A stretch of 64,000 bases of DNA from Crateriforma spongiae (GCF_012290005.1 NZ_JAAXMS010000003.1:124001-188000); one strand, 5' to 3'. Positions 7,761-16,399 are shown, counted from the first letter of the stretch. Made by a program: numbers and translations. The notes: a model not told the origin generated them from the letters alone.

Positions 7761-9764
7761 ATGTCGACGCCGGATTCATCATCATCGCTGCCGTCGGTGC
7801 CCGATCTGTTGCGGATGGGTGATCGAATTGCCGTCTTGCCCGTCATTCATGGCAGCGGTCAATTCGCGTTGACCGTTCGCCGCTGGTTGCTGGAAGAAGA
7901 ATACGATTGTGTGGCACTGCCGTTGCCTCCGTCGTTTCGCGACCAAGTCGAATCCGCCGTCTTGGATTTGCCCAGCCCGTCGATCGTGATTCAGCCCCAT
8001 GGGATTTACAGCGACGCGCCGGGCGAAGCGTCGTCATGGTCAGAATCCGCCTGGGAGGAGGACGACGATGATGAAGACGATTTCGACATGGTCCAACCGG
8101 TCAGCTATGTGCCGATCGACCCGTGCCAGCCAGTGATCATGGCGATCCGCGCCGCAATGGGCGAACACATCGCTCGAGCGTACGTCGACTTGGAAACGGA
8201 TCCGTTTTGGCCGTATTCATCGGTGATGCCTGACCCGTACGCCGTCCGTCATGTGTCTCCGGAACGATTCGCCGCGGCGTTATTGCCTGGTATCACACGA
8301 CCGCCGGATGAACAAACGCGAAACCGGATCGTTCACATGGCGCATCGTTTGCGTCAATTGGAACAACGGTGCGAAAAGATTTTGTTCGTCACCAGCGTGT
8401 TGCATTGGCCGTGGGTCCGCGAAGCCTATCACTTGATGGACGATGACGCCGAAGCCGATGACCGGTCGGCGACCCAAATGGTGTTGCCCGAACATGACGA
8501 TGTTCAACCGCCGGTTCGCTACGCGGTTGATCCTAGGACGCTGACATTTCTGTTCGGCGAACTGCCTTTCATCACTGGTCTGTACGAACGTGCCCGCAGC
8601 GAACTGGAAGACGACGAAGACTTGCAGATCGATGGCGTCAAAGAACTGTTGATCGCCGCCCGATCTTCCTATCGCAGCGAACTGGGCAATCGAGCCCGAA
8701 ACGTGACGCCGTTGTTGTTGTCCAAGTGTCTGCAGTACATCCGAAACCTGTCGCTGATTCATCGACGGATGACACCGGACCTGGTCACGATCGTCACTGC
8801 GGCGCAGCAAATCTTGGGCGACCAGTTCGCGGTGCACGTTGCCGAAAATGCCAACGACTATCCCTACGTCGATCCTTTCGACGGCGAATCGGCCACGTCG
8901 ATGGGGTTGCCGGTCGCGACGCTGGGCATCGACCAGGCGCGGCTGGCCGATGGTGAAACGGTGTCGATGGTCAATCGATTGCCGGGCCCGCCCATGACAT
9001 GGCGAACGCTTCAGTTGCAACGACGTCCACGCACCAACGATAAACAACGTTGGGCTTATCAATGGAACCCTTACAGCCAATGCAGCTATCCGCCGGAAGA
9101 CTTGCGGATCGAAAACTTTCGGACACGAGTCTTTGAACGGGCCAAAGCCATCATGGGCAATGATTTGGCACGGACCGAAAAGTTCACCACCAGTGTCAAA
9201 GACGGCATCGATATCCGCGACACGTTGCGGCATTGGTACGAGAAAGAGATTTACGTCAAAGTCATTCCGCCCAGCCGCGGAACGTTGGACGCGTGTGTCA
9301 TGTTGTTCGACAGTCCGGCCGATCCGCGTGACTATCCGTGGCGGACGACTTGGTTTGCCGAACACGAAACGGAATCAACATTGGCGTTGTTTGCCACTGA
9401 TTTTCGGCGTGAAATGGTCGGCCCCGGGATTGGATTGTCCGTCTATGGCGGTGCCCTGTTTTTGTATCCGCCGATCATCATTCCCGACGTATGGCTGGAT
9501 CCGAGGTTGGATTTCACCGAGACGTTGGAAGAACGCTTGTTGGCTGCCGCGTGTTTGCACAGCAACAGCGGACAAATCGTTTTGTTGTCCGCGTTGCCGC
9601 CCGGTGCGGGATTCCGGCGACTGGCACGCAGGTTTAAAAAGCACTTGGTGCACGTGCCGCTGGGATCATTCAGCGATGAACAGGTCAAGCAATTGCGGAT
9701 GGTTCATGTATTGAACGGCAGCGAAGTGCGCAGTTACGCCGAAGAATTCATTCGCAAGATTTGA
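7761..9764 (+). CDS. hypothetical 667-aa protein, possibly TraB/EreA/ChaN-like fold
   Basis: I do not recognise a named family with confidence. The N-terminal third has three elements that recall the TraB/EreA/ChaN superfamily: VLPVIHGSG (residues 26-34), YVPIDPCQPVIMAIRAA with a following AYVDLE, and a later RLRQLEQRCEKILFVTSVLHW helix-strand unit. A very acidic stretch (EEDDDDEDDFD, around residues 97-107) interrupts it. The remaining 400 residues are rich in aromatic and charged residues and have no signal peptide or membrane segment. It stands alone, 76 bases after the M16 pair on the same strand, and converges with the histidine kinase gene. Confidence 0.75.
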   Translation: MSTPDSSSSLPSVPDLLRMGDRIAVLPVIHGSGQFALTVRRWLLEEEYDCVALPLPPSFRDQVESAVLDLPSPSIVIQPHGIYSDAPGEASSWSESAWEEDDDDEDDFDMVQPVSYVPIDPCQPVIMAIRAAMGEHIARAYVDLETDPFWPYSSVMPDPYAVRHVSPERFAAALLPGITRPPDEQTRNRIVHMAHRLRQLEQRCEKILFVTSVLHWPWVREAYHLMDDDAEADDRSATQMVLPEHDDVQPPVRYAVDPRTLTFLFGELPFITGLYERARSELEDDEDLQIDGVKELLIAARSSYRSELGNRARNVTPLLLSKCLQYIRNLSLIHRRMTPDLVTIVTAAQQILGDQFAVHVAENANDYPYVDPFDGESATSMGLPVATLGIDQARLADGETVSMVNRLPGPPMTWRTLQLQRRPRTNDKQRWAYQWNPYSQCSYPPEDLRIENFRTRVFERAKAIMGNDLARTEKFTTSVKDGIDIRDTLRHWYEKEIYVKVIPPSRGTLDACVMLFDSPADPRDYPWRTTWFAEHETESTLALFATDFRREMVGPGIGLSVYGGALFLYPPIIIPDVWLDPRLDFTETLEERLLAAACLHSNSGQIVLLSALPPGAGFRRLARRFKKHLVHVPLGSFSDEQVKQLRMVHVLNGSEVRSYAEEFIRKI

Positions 9765-9765
9765 T

Positions 9766-9788
9766 GGCCGACGTCGGTCTGGCTTTTT
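9766..9788 (+). terminator. weak candidate intrinsic terminator
   Basis: Directly after the stop of the 667-aa gene, GGCCG-ACGT-CGGTC can form a 5-bp stem with a tetraloop, followed by TGGC and a run of seven T (9783-9789). The stem is short and four bases separate it from the T run, so this is a moderate call. Confidence 0.4.
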
Positions 9789-9792
9789 TTGT

Positions 9793-12700
9793 TTATGACG
9801 CGTTGGCCCCAAGTGTTTCCTTCAATAACTGGACCCGATCGATCCAACGTTGACTGACCTCATTTAGCTGATTCAGGTGTTCGGCATCGGTCGTTTGTTC
9901 TTCCTTCGCCGCGTGCTCCAAATCCGCCGCCAAGCGAACATCTTCGTCATCGGCGACATACCGCAGGCAGCTTTTCAGCGTGTGGGCAGCCCGTGTCAGT
10001 TCGGCAAAACGTCCTTGGCGATGGTGGCGGTCGATGCGACGCAAAAGTTCGGGCACTTCTTCCAAGAAAGCATCACACAGCGAAACTGCGATCTCGTCGC
10101 TTCCGGCGCTGTGCCGCATCAACCGCTGCTTCATCGTGTCGATGTCGATCGATTCGTCGCCTTGATCCGTCTGCGACGCGTCAGGTTGTTCTTCGGCAGA
10201 TGTGACTTGCTTGGCGGCGGGGGCACCGGGTGGATCACCTAGAGACGATTGCTGCTGGTCCGCGGTTGATTCCCGGGCAGGCACGCTATCCGGATCGGTC
10301 AGTCCGCGGATGGTGGCGACCAACGTGGACAGGTCGACCGGTTTGGTGACAAAGCCGGACATGCCCGCGTTTTGGCAAATCGTTTCATGCTCCGCCGTGA
10401 CATGCGCGGTCAATGCGATGATCGGCGGCGGCGTACGTTTTCGCTTTTGGAAGTATTTCAGGATTTCCGCCGTCGCTTCGGTTCCATCCATCTTGGGCAT
10501 TTGTAGGTCCATCAAGATGCAATCAAAGTTTCCGGCCGTCGCTTCACCGACTGCCGCCTGGCCATCGACCGCCGTTGTCACGGCATATCCGGCCTGTTCC
10601 AACTGTTGCCGGATCACCAATCGGTTGACTTCGCTGTCGTCGACCAGCAACAGATGCCCTTCGGTCGGCACGGCCGATGCGGCCGGATTCGTCGAATCTT
10701 CGGACCAAGCGGGCGAAAGATCGAACCGGTCGGTAGTCGTTTCTTCCAAGCGTGGCGGTGACAGGCGACGTGTTCCATCCGGATCGTCAGGATCCCAAAG
10801 AAACCGCAGGGTTTCGATCAGTTCATCGGGAGTGACGGGTTCATTCAACGCAAATTCACGCCGTGTTCCCATCCGCGGCGTGTCGACACCCACGACTTGG
10901 ATCCAGATGATGTCGTCACGAGTGCGATCGACCCAGCGTTGCCATGACGTGGGACCGCTGCACCGGACGATCCAGGTGATACGTCCGTTTTGTTTCAAGG
11001 CGGACGTGTCTTTCAGATTCAATCGTTTGATCCCCAGGAAGTCCACGGTTTCTTCGATCGCCGAATCCATGTTGGGGACGCCCGTCTGGATCACGGCGGT
11101 TGCATCCGAGGCCAGCGGCGGCGGGCTGCTTTTTGCCTGATGCGGCGCATCTTCGTGACTGATTTCTGGATCGTTGGATGATTGGATCGGCAATGGCAAT
11201 GGCAATCGGCAACTGAAGCAGCTGCCGACATTCGGTTGGCTGACCAAATCGATTCGTCCGCCCATGCGTCGCACCAAGCCATCGCTGATCGACAGCCCCA
11301 GTCCGGTTCCGCCGAAGGATCGTTTCGTACCGACTTCGCCTCGTTCGAACGCGGAAAAAACGGCGCGTTGTTTTTCCGTTGGAATGCCCACACCGGTGTC
11401 GGCGACCTCGATCAAAAAGAATGGCCGCGATCCTGCGACGTCGGGGTCGCTTTCGTGCGACAGACGCACGCGGACTTCGCCCAGCGGGGTGAACTTGATG
11501 GCATTGCCAATCAAGTTGATCAAGACTTGGCGAATACGCTTGGGGTCACCGACCACGTCCCGCGGTGTATCCGGCTGGATCGACAAGATCAGTTGAAGCG
11601 GTTTATCGGCGGCCCGGACGGCCAACGACTTGAATGCGTTGTTCAAGCAGTCGTGAAGGTCGAACGGACGCGGGGCGATCTCCACACGCCCGGCTTCGAT
11701 GGCGGCGAAATCCAGGATGTCTTCGATCACATCGCTCAGCGATTGCGCGCTTTGGCGGATCATCTGAACATATTGATGCCCTCGCGGCGTCAGCTCTGTT
11801 TTGGACAGCAAATCGATCAGGCCCGTGATTCCGCCCAGGGGCGTCCGCAATTCATGGCTGACGCCCGCCATGAATTCTGTCTTGGTGCGGTTGGCGGCTT
11901 CGGCCGCCGCCTTGGCACTGCGAAGCGTTTCGATCGCACGTTTTTGCAGGGTGACGTCACGGACGATGACCGCGCAGCCCTGTTCATCGCCGACGGGAAT
12001 CGTATGAACGGCCACCTCGCTTTCGAACTCGGATTCATTCTTGCGAACGATCGTCAATTCGTGTCGTGCGGCACGAGGGATTGCGGCCCAACGATTGCGT
12101 GCACTGAAGTTTGGTGAACCAAAGATGGATCCGGTCAAAGGCATGGCGATGTCTTCGAAACGCTGTCCCACCATCCCGTCGCCGAACAGAATCGTGGCCG
12201 CCGGATTGGCTTCGACCACGATCCCATGAGCGTCCAACAGAACGACCGCGTCGGCGGCCGAATCGAACAACGCCCGCTTGCGGGCTTCGCTGGCACGGAG
12301 GGCCATTTCGCCCAGATACTTTCGCGTCACGTCCCAGAAGATGATCTGGATACCCACACAGTTGCCGTCGCGGTCGTATTCAGGCGCTTTAAAGACCTGG
12401 GCGTAGCCTGTCTTGCCGTCCAGCGTTGGATGTTGCTCGATTTGGTCGACGCTTTGTCCGGAATCCATCACGCGAAGATCGTCGGACCGGTATTTCTGTG
12501 CGATTTCCGGTGCGAACAAGTCGTCATCGGTCGACCCGATCACCTCGTTCAATTCCCGGCCCAGGTTGCGACAGTAGATCTCATTGGCGTACGTCACCAC
12601 GCCGTCGCGATTCTTTCGGCTGACCTGCAACTGCATCCGTTCCATCAACGCTTGGAACGTGCTTTCGCTCTGGTCCAGCAGGTGTTGCGTTTCCTGGCGA

Positions 12701-13203
12701 CGGATGACTTCATTGCGTAGGGCACGGTTGGCACGTCGCACTTGTTGGGTGCGACGGAACACCCGTTGTTGTAACGAACGACGCAGGGCCAAGCGTCGTC
12801 GTCGTCGGTCTTGCAATCGGTAATGAAACCACCACAGCGCCAGCAGGGCCAGGATGGTCCAAACCCGCTCCATCCCGAAACCTTCGATCGACGACATCCA
12901 AGTCGCTTCGTGCGGTCCGACGGCATCACCAATCAATTCGGCCGATGCCGCGACGCTGCGGATCATGGGTGCCAAACCCGGGATGACGACCGCCAGCAAC
13001 AGCGACGTCATCAATAACGGCATGTGGCGACGCGGCAAATAGCTCCATGCCAGCGGCACGACGAAGGTCGCGACCACACAGACATGCAGCCACGGCGGCG
13101 ACAATCCGTCGATGGTCGCCAAAAGGGTCGCCGGAATGACCCAGGGAAGTGGTCGGTACCGCCAACGTGACGGTCGCAACAAATTGGAAGTCAGTCGATT
13201 CAT
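9793..13203 (-). CDS. BarA-like hybrid sensor histidine kinase with HPt domain
   Basis: A 1136-aa tripartite phosphorelay protein. Residues 15-130 hold about four membrane segments (MASE-like, no large periplasmic domain), then a basic coiled coil (131-178), PAS 1 (about 180-295), PAS 2 (305-430), HisKA with the phosphoacceptor H450 in AGVSHELRTPL, and HATPase (N box near 561-572, DTGVGI at 602, GGTGLGL at 631). A degenerate receiver-like segment follows at about 735-803 without a phosphorylatable Asp in a recognisable place. A true receiver has D855/D856, D899 in ILMDLQMPKMDG and K954. The C-terminal HPt has H1074 in AAHTLKS. No response regulator is adjacent, so the output partner is elsewhere. 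It is divergent from the Tad pilus leader. Confidence 0.93.
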   Translation of the reverse strand: MNRLTSNLLRPSRWRYRPLPWVIPATLLATIDGLSPPWLHVCVVATFVVPLAWSYLPRRHMPLLMTSLLLAVVIPGLAPMIRSVAASAELIGDAVGPHEATWMSSIEGFGMERVWTILALLALWWFHYRLQDRRRRRLALRRSLQQRVFRRTQQVRRANRALRNEVIRRQETQHLLDQSESTFQALMERMQLQVSRKNRDGVVTYANEIYCRNLGRELNEVIGSTDDDLFAPEIAQKYRSDDLRVMDSGQSVDQIEQHPTLDGKTGYAQVFKAPEYDRDGNCVGIQIIFWDVTRKYLGEMALRASEARKRALFDSAADAVVLLDAHGIVVEANPAATILFGDGMVGQRFEDIAMPLTGSIFGSPNFSARNRWAAIPRAARHELTIVRKNESEFESEVAVHTIPVGDEQGCAVIVRDVTLQKRAIETLRSAKAAAEAANRTKTEFMAGVSHELRTPLGGITGLIDLLSKTELTPRGHQYVQMIRQSAQSLSDVIEDILDFAAIEAGRVEIAPRPFDLHDCLNNAFKSLAVRAADKPLQLILSIQPDTPRDVVGDPKRIRQVLINLIGNAIKFTPLGEVRVRLSHESDPDVAGSRPFFLIEVADTGVGIPTEKQRAVFSAFERGEVGTKRSFGGTGLGLSISDGLVRRMGGRIDLVSQPNVGSCFSCRLPLPLPIQSSNDPEISHEDAPHQAKSSPPPLASDATAVIQTGVPNMDSAIEETVDFLGIKRLNLKDTSALKQNGRITWIVRCSGPTSWQRWVDRTRDDIIWIQVVGVDTPRMGTRREFALNEPVTPDELIETLRFLWDPDDPDGTRRLSPPRLEETTTDRFDLSPAWSEDSTNPAASAVPTEGHLLLVDDSEVNRLVIRQQLEQAGYAVTTAVDGQAAVGEATAGNFDCILMDLQMPKMDGTEATAEILKYFQKRKRTPPPIIALTAHVTAEHETICQNAGMSGFVTKPVDLSTLVATIRGLTDPDSVPARESTADQQQSSLGDPPGAPAAKQVTSAEEQPDASQTDQGDESIDIDTMKQRLMRHSAGSDEIAVSLCDAFLEEVPELLRRIDRHHRQGRFAELTRAAHTLKSCLRYVADDEDVRLAADLEHAAKEEQTTDAEHLNQLNEVSQRWIDRVQLLKETLGANAS

Positions 13204-13312
13204 CAGCCGTCGTCGTCATCGCGATTTGCCGGGCAAGACGAACCCTTGCCGACGCCCGATTGCCCCATTGTACCTGTCTTGGCCGTCACAACAGTCACAA
13301 ACGGATCGATTC

Positions 13313-13348
13313 GGTTGCCCGCAGGGTTTGCGGGACCCGTCTTTTTTA
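13313..13348 (+). terminator. candidate intrinsic terminator upstream of the pilus leader
   Basis: CCCGCA (13318-13323) pairs with TGCGGG (13329-13334), and flanking GGT/ACC can extend the stem; a run of six T follows at 13342-13347. On the plus strand there is no gene just upstream, so it would end a short or antisense transcript and insulate the pilus leader. This could be chance in a GC-rich spacer. Confidence 0.33.
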
Positions 13349-13466
13349 CCCACGTCGAAAACGTGTCGTAGTGTCCCTTTAGAGAGTGAGCGGGCCAGTC
13401 CTTGGTCCAATCGCTAAGTCTTGTCGGTCGGTTGATGCCGAACGTCGAGGCTTGGTCAGCCTTGCT

Positions 13467-13580
13467 CCCTGACAAAGGCAAGACGTCCGAGAGGATGATC
13501 GCGCAAAACCACGGGTCCGTGGGTGAGCCGGCAAAGCGATTTGTCGGCGTAGCCTCAGGAAAGCCGGGTTGCCGAGGGAA
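13467..13580 (+). ncRNA. candidate class I cyclic-di-GMP riboswitch (GEMM-I)
   Basis: The leader of the pilin transcript carries the conserved core of a GEMM-I aptamer in the right order. GGCAA (13477-13481) pairs with TTGCC (13569-13573) as the closing stem. CGTCC-GAGA-GGATG (13484-13497) is a 5-bp hairpin with a GNRA tetraloop. CGCAAA (13502-13507) and CCACGGGTC (13509-13517) match the junction and tetraloop-receptor strand, and AGCCGGGTTGCC (13562-13573) matches the usual 3-prime block. The third arm contains a perfect 9-bp helix capped by GCGA (13527-13548). The guanines at 13477-13478 argue against the G-to-A change seen in cGAMP-type variants. A deviation is GCAAAACC where GCAAAGCC is more common. 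It lies about 170 nt before the pilin ATG. Confidence 0.8.
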
Positions 13581-13670
13581 ACGGTTGTCATGGTTCGGAT
13601 GTGAATCCCGCCGAGACCGCCGCCAAGGCATGTCAGACGAGAGTCGGAGATGAGGCTGCCCACTCGACCG

Positions 13671-13699
13671 GATTGACCCGCGTTGGGTCAACCGTTTTC
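13671..13699 (+). terminator. terminator-like hairpin, likely riboswitch expression platform
   Basis: TTGACCC (13673-13679) and GGGTCAA (13685-13691) form a perfect 7-bp stem with a 5-nt loop, followed by CCGTTTTC and a T-rich stretch. It sits between the aptamer and the pilin ribosome binding site, where a transcription-termination platform is expected. The competing antiterminator strand was not worked out. Confidence 0.5.
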
Positions 13700-13751
13700 G
13701 TCGTTGTTTGTGGTCCCCCTGTGGGCCGCACTCACTCCTGGAGAAAGACAA

Positions 13752-13931
13752 ATGAAGAATTTCGCTACCAGCTTTGTGAACTTCCTGAAGGAAGAAGATG
13801 GACCGACCGCCGTTGAGTACGCCGTCATGTTGGCGTTGATCGTCGTGGTCTGCTTGGCCGCTGTCGGTACCGTCGGTACCAACGCTGCTACCAAGTTCGA
13901 CGCTGTCGGTACCGCAATCGCCGGTAACTGA
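13752..13931 (+). CDS. flp: Flp-family type IVb pilin
   Basis: A 59-aa prepilin. The leader ends in EEDG and the mature part begins PTAVEYAVMLALIVVV, which is the Flp processing signature G/xxxxEY with Glu at +5 and Tyr at +6, followed by one long hydrophobic helix. A C-terminal tail of about 20 residues (TNAATKFDAVGTAIAGN) completes the small pilin. GGAG lies eight bases before the ATG, one of the clearer ribosome binding sites in the window. It is the main structural subunit of the Tad (tight adherence) pilus and probably the first gene of the transcript controlled by the upstream c-di-GMP aptamer. Confidence 0.95.
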   Translation: MKNFATSFVNFLKEEDGPTAVEYAVMLALIVVVCLAAVGTVGTNAATKFDAVGTAIAGN

Positions 13932-14102
13932 TCTCGCTTCTGCATTGCGGACGGCCGGGTCGACTTGTTTGACGGCTCGGACCTTCGCATGCGGGTTTGA
14001 ATACGACGTCCGGTGCGGGCCACGCTTTGGTCCGCGCCGGTCGTTTCGAATCCCGGTCACTCGTTTGGCCTTTGTTCCTTGGCCTTTCGCAAAGATCCCA
14101 CC

Positions 14103-14213
14103 ATGAACTATCCGCTGCTTCCCGCTGATGCCGCCGCCTATGCCTGGCAACTGGCTTGCTGCGTCGTGACGCTGCTGTTCGCGATGTTCACTTGGTTGAT
14201 CGGACCGCGATAA
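14103..14213 (+). CDS. 36-aa membrane ORF in the pilus locus
   Basis: MNYPLLPADAAAYAWQLACC followed by VVTLLFAMFTWLIGPR: one hydrophobic helix with a short polar N-terminus. It lies between the pilin and the prepilin peptidase on the same strand. There is no strong ribosome binding site. The family is not recognised; its position suggests a small pilus-assembly accessory, but it could be a chance ORF. Confidence 0.45.
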   Translation: MNYPLLPADAAAYAWQLACCVVTLLFAMFTWLIGPR

Positions 14214-14296
14214 GAAAAAGATCAAGCTGTCACGGGGACAACACAAACCATCGATCCATCATCGTCCGGATCGCCATCGTTACGGGGAAACATAAC

Positions 14297-14854
14297 ATGG
14301 ACACGTTACTGCAAAGTATTGCCGACCACTGGATCGTCTGGTTCGTCAGCGTTGTGCTGATCGTCGCCGCCGTCATCGACGGCATGATCTTGAAGGTCCC
14401 CAACTGGCTGAACTTGCCGTTCATCATCAGCGGCTGGTGCTACTGGTGCTACGCCGATGGCGTTGGCGGATTGGGCTGGAGCTTCTTGGGCACCATCATC
14501 GGTGCGATGCCTCTGTTGCTGCTGCGTAATGTCGGCGGCATGGGAGCGGGCGACGTCAAACTGGCCGCCGGAACGGGCGCTTGGCTGGGATCGCTGATCA
14601 GCCTGAAGCTGTTCGTCGCTGGTGCACTGGCCGGCGGATTGATCGCCGCGGTCATGATTCTGCGTAGCGGAAAAGCTTTCAAGCATTACGCAATGGCGAT
14701 GCAAATCCTGGAAGAGTGGAAGACCGTTCGCCGACCGAGCAAGTTGGCCGCGATCGCCCGCGAACGTAAGCCGACGATGACCCTGTTGCCTTATGGCATC
14801 CCGATGGCCATCGGTTCGGTGATCTACTTCGCCTTCGCCGGAATGCTGATTTGA
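14297..14854 (+). CDS. cpaA: type IV prepilin peptidase (A24), CpaA/TadV type
   Basis: A 185-aa integral membrane aspartic protease without the N-terminal methyltransferase domain, as usual for CpaA/TadV. The two catalytic aspartates are visible: AAVIDGMILKVPNWL near the N-terminus and the GxGD motif as GGMGAGDVKLAAG. Several hydrophobic helices surround them, and a basic cytoplasmic segment (EEWKTVRRPSKLAAIARERK) precedes the last helix. It should cleave the pilin encoded just upstream. GGGGAAA precedes the ATG by six bases. Confidence 0.92.
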   Translation: MDTLLQSIADHWIVWFVSVVLIVAAVIDGMILKVPNWLNLPFIISGWCYWCYADGVGGLGWSFLGTIIGAMPLLLLRNVGGMGAGDVKLAAGTGAWLGSLISLKLFVAGALAGGLIAAVMILRSGKAFKHYAMAMQILEEWKTVRRPSKLAAIARERKPTMTLLPYGIPMAIGSVIYFAFAGMLI

Positions 14855-15220
14855 CACCAACGGTGGCAACACCGGAGGCGTGAAACACCGAGTCACACGA
14901 CGACCTACGTGACCGCGTCGTCGTGCTGAACCGAACACGAACATGCGACGCGTCCGCCGCCTGAGGACGCGAATGAAACGCAGGAAACGGTCAGGCTGGG
15001 AAGCTTTGGTTGACCTTGCCGGTTGCGGCAAGTCTGCCAAGCGGGGCGACAATATCCCATCTAGCGTATGGGGTGCAGATGTCGCCGGGACCTCACCGAA
15101 TACACAGAAGCGTCAGATCGCGTTCATTCGGTTCGGTGCGGTTCTTCGTTTTGATGCGAACCGTTATCCGGAAACAACGTGTTTCCCGGACCAACCCTGA
15201 ACACCACTGTCGAACGAATC
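14855..15220 (+). other. 366-nt spacer between cpaA and cpaB
   Basis: No convincing gene is seen here. CACGACGAC (14896-14904) and GTCGTCGTG (14917-14925) form a perfect 9-bp stem with a 12-nt loop about 40 bases after the cpaA stop, without a T run. The rest may hold a separate promoter for cpaB; I could not place one with confidence. Confidence 0.5.
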
Positions 15221-16270
15221 ATGCGTAACAAAACTCTCGTCCTGCTGGTTGCCTGCGTTTGCGGTGCGATCGCTGCTGTCGGGCTTAGCCATTGGATGCA
15301 AGCCCAAAGTTCGCAAGGCAGCGAGATCAAGATGGTGGAAATCTTCGTGACCACCAAGGCGATCGACGTTGCCGAGGAAATCACAGGCGAAAAAATCAAA
15401 CTGGAACAATGGCCCGCCGATCGGATTCCCGAAGGCGCGACCAGCACCCTGGAAGACTTGGAAGGCAAGTACGCACGCCAGCGTTTCTACGCTGGTGAGC
15501 CCGTCATGCCGGTCAAGTTGATGAACGATTCCAACGGATCGTCCCAAAAGATCCCTCGCGGCTACACCGTCGTGGCGATGGAAGCCGACCCGGAAAACGC
15601 GGTCGCCAACCTGGTCCGCCCCGGTGACCGTGTCGACGTGATGGGATACTTCAAGAAAAGTGATGTCGTTCCGGAAACGACCGCCAAAACGATCCTACGC
15701 GGTGTCCGCGTGTTCGCATTGGACGGACAGACCCAGCGCGAAGACAACGATGAAGCGACCAAGGCCGCTAAGACGATCTCGTTGCTGATCAAAAAGACAG
15801 ATGCCGAAGTTTGGACTTGGGCCTCGGAACTGGGCAAGATTCGTCTGACGTTGGGAAACCTTACCGATTACGAAAACGATGGCGACCGTGAGGATCCGGG
15901 TCAGCAGTTCTTGCAGTGGATTGCTGACCACGCCAAGGCCAACGAGACGAAGGAAGAGGAAGTCGAACCGGCTCCGAGAACAGTTGTAACTCGCAAAGTC
16001 GAACCAACCGAAAACTTCAAAATGCAGAAGCTCTCGGGCGGCAAGATCACACAGTACGGCTGGACCGGCCAAGACGACATGCCTCACATCCTGAGCGAAA
16101 CCGGTGGCGATGAAAGCAAGGCACCTGCGGCTCCGGCCGCGACCGCCACGTCGCCGAACCCGCAAGACGACGAATACAGTTACCTAAACGGCGAAGCCAG
16201 CCCGTTCTTTCAGCCTCCCGCCGAGGAAGCCGGAACGGCCGATGATGCCGATGACTTGCTCGGGCGATGA
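15221..16270 (+). CDS. cpaB: Flp pilus assembly protein CpaB/RcpC
   Basis: A 349-aa periplasmic protein with an N-terminal anchor or signal (MRNKTLVLLVACVCGAIAAV). A SAF-like first domain follows (KAIDVAEEITGEKIKLEQWP, ... YARQRFYAGEPVMPVKL) and then the characteristic RGYTVVAMEADPENAVANLV ... PGDRVDVMGYF block that defines CpaB/RcpC. The C-terminal 100 residues are charged and low in complexity. In Tad systems this protein works with the secretin at the outer membrane. The ATG at 15221 is preferred over an in-frame GTG at 15179 because the membrane segment follows immediately. Confidence 0.9.
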   Translation: MRNKTLVLLVACVCGAIAAVGLSHWMQAQSSQGSEIKMVEIFVTTKAIDVAEEITGEKIKLEQWPADRIPEGATSTLEDLEGKYARQRFYAGEPVMPVKLMNDSNGSSQKIPRGYTVVAMEADPENAVANLVRPGDRVDVMGYFKKSDVVPETTAKTILRGVRVFALDGQTQREDNDEATKAAKTISLLIKKTDAEVWTWASELGKIRLTLGNLTDYENDGDREDPGQQFLQWIADHAKANETKEEEVEPAPRTVVTRKVEPTENFKMQKLSGGKITQYGWTGQDDMPHILSETGGDESKAPAAPAATATSPNPQDDEYSYLNGEASPFFQPPAEEAGTADDADDLLGR

Positions 16271-16303
16271 TCGCCTGAGTGAAATTTGATTGAAGCGAAC
16301 TTT

Positions 16304-16399
16304 GATCCGGTCGGTTGAGATCGGCCGGATCTAACCTTTACCCGTTAATCGCCATCGACCACCTGGCGGCACGACACGGATTCCACATCTGTTCGTGCC
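16304..16399 (+). promoter_or_regulatory. two hairpins in the cpaB-cpaC spacer
   Basis: GATCCGGTCG (16304-16313) and CGGCCGGATC (16322-16331) form a 10-bp stem with one G-T pair and an 8-nt loop. GGCACGA (16368-16374) and TCGTGCC (16393-16399) form a second stem just before the cpaC ribosome binding site. Neither has a T run, so they are more likely to affect RNA processing or translation than to terminate. Confidence 0.4.

Noticed and set aside
8280-9365. 361-aa minus-strand ORF
   Set aside because: Shadow of the 667-aa gene; it has no start signal and no recognisable motif.
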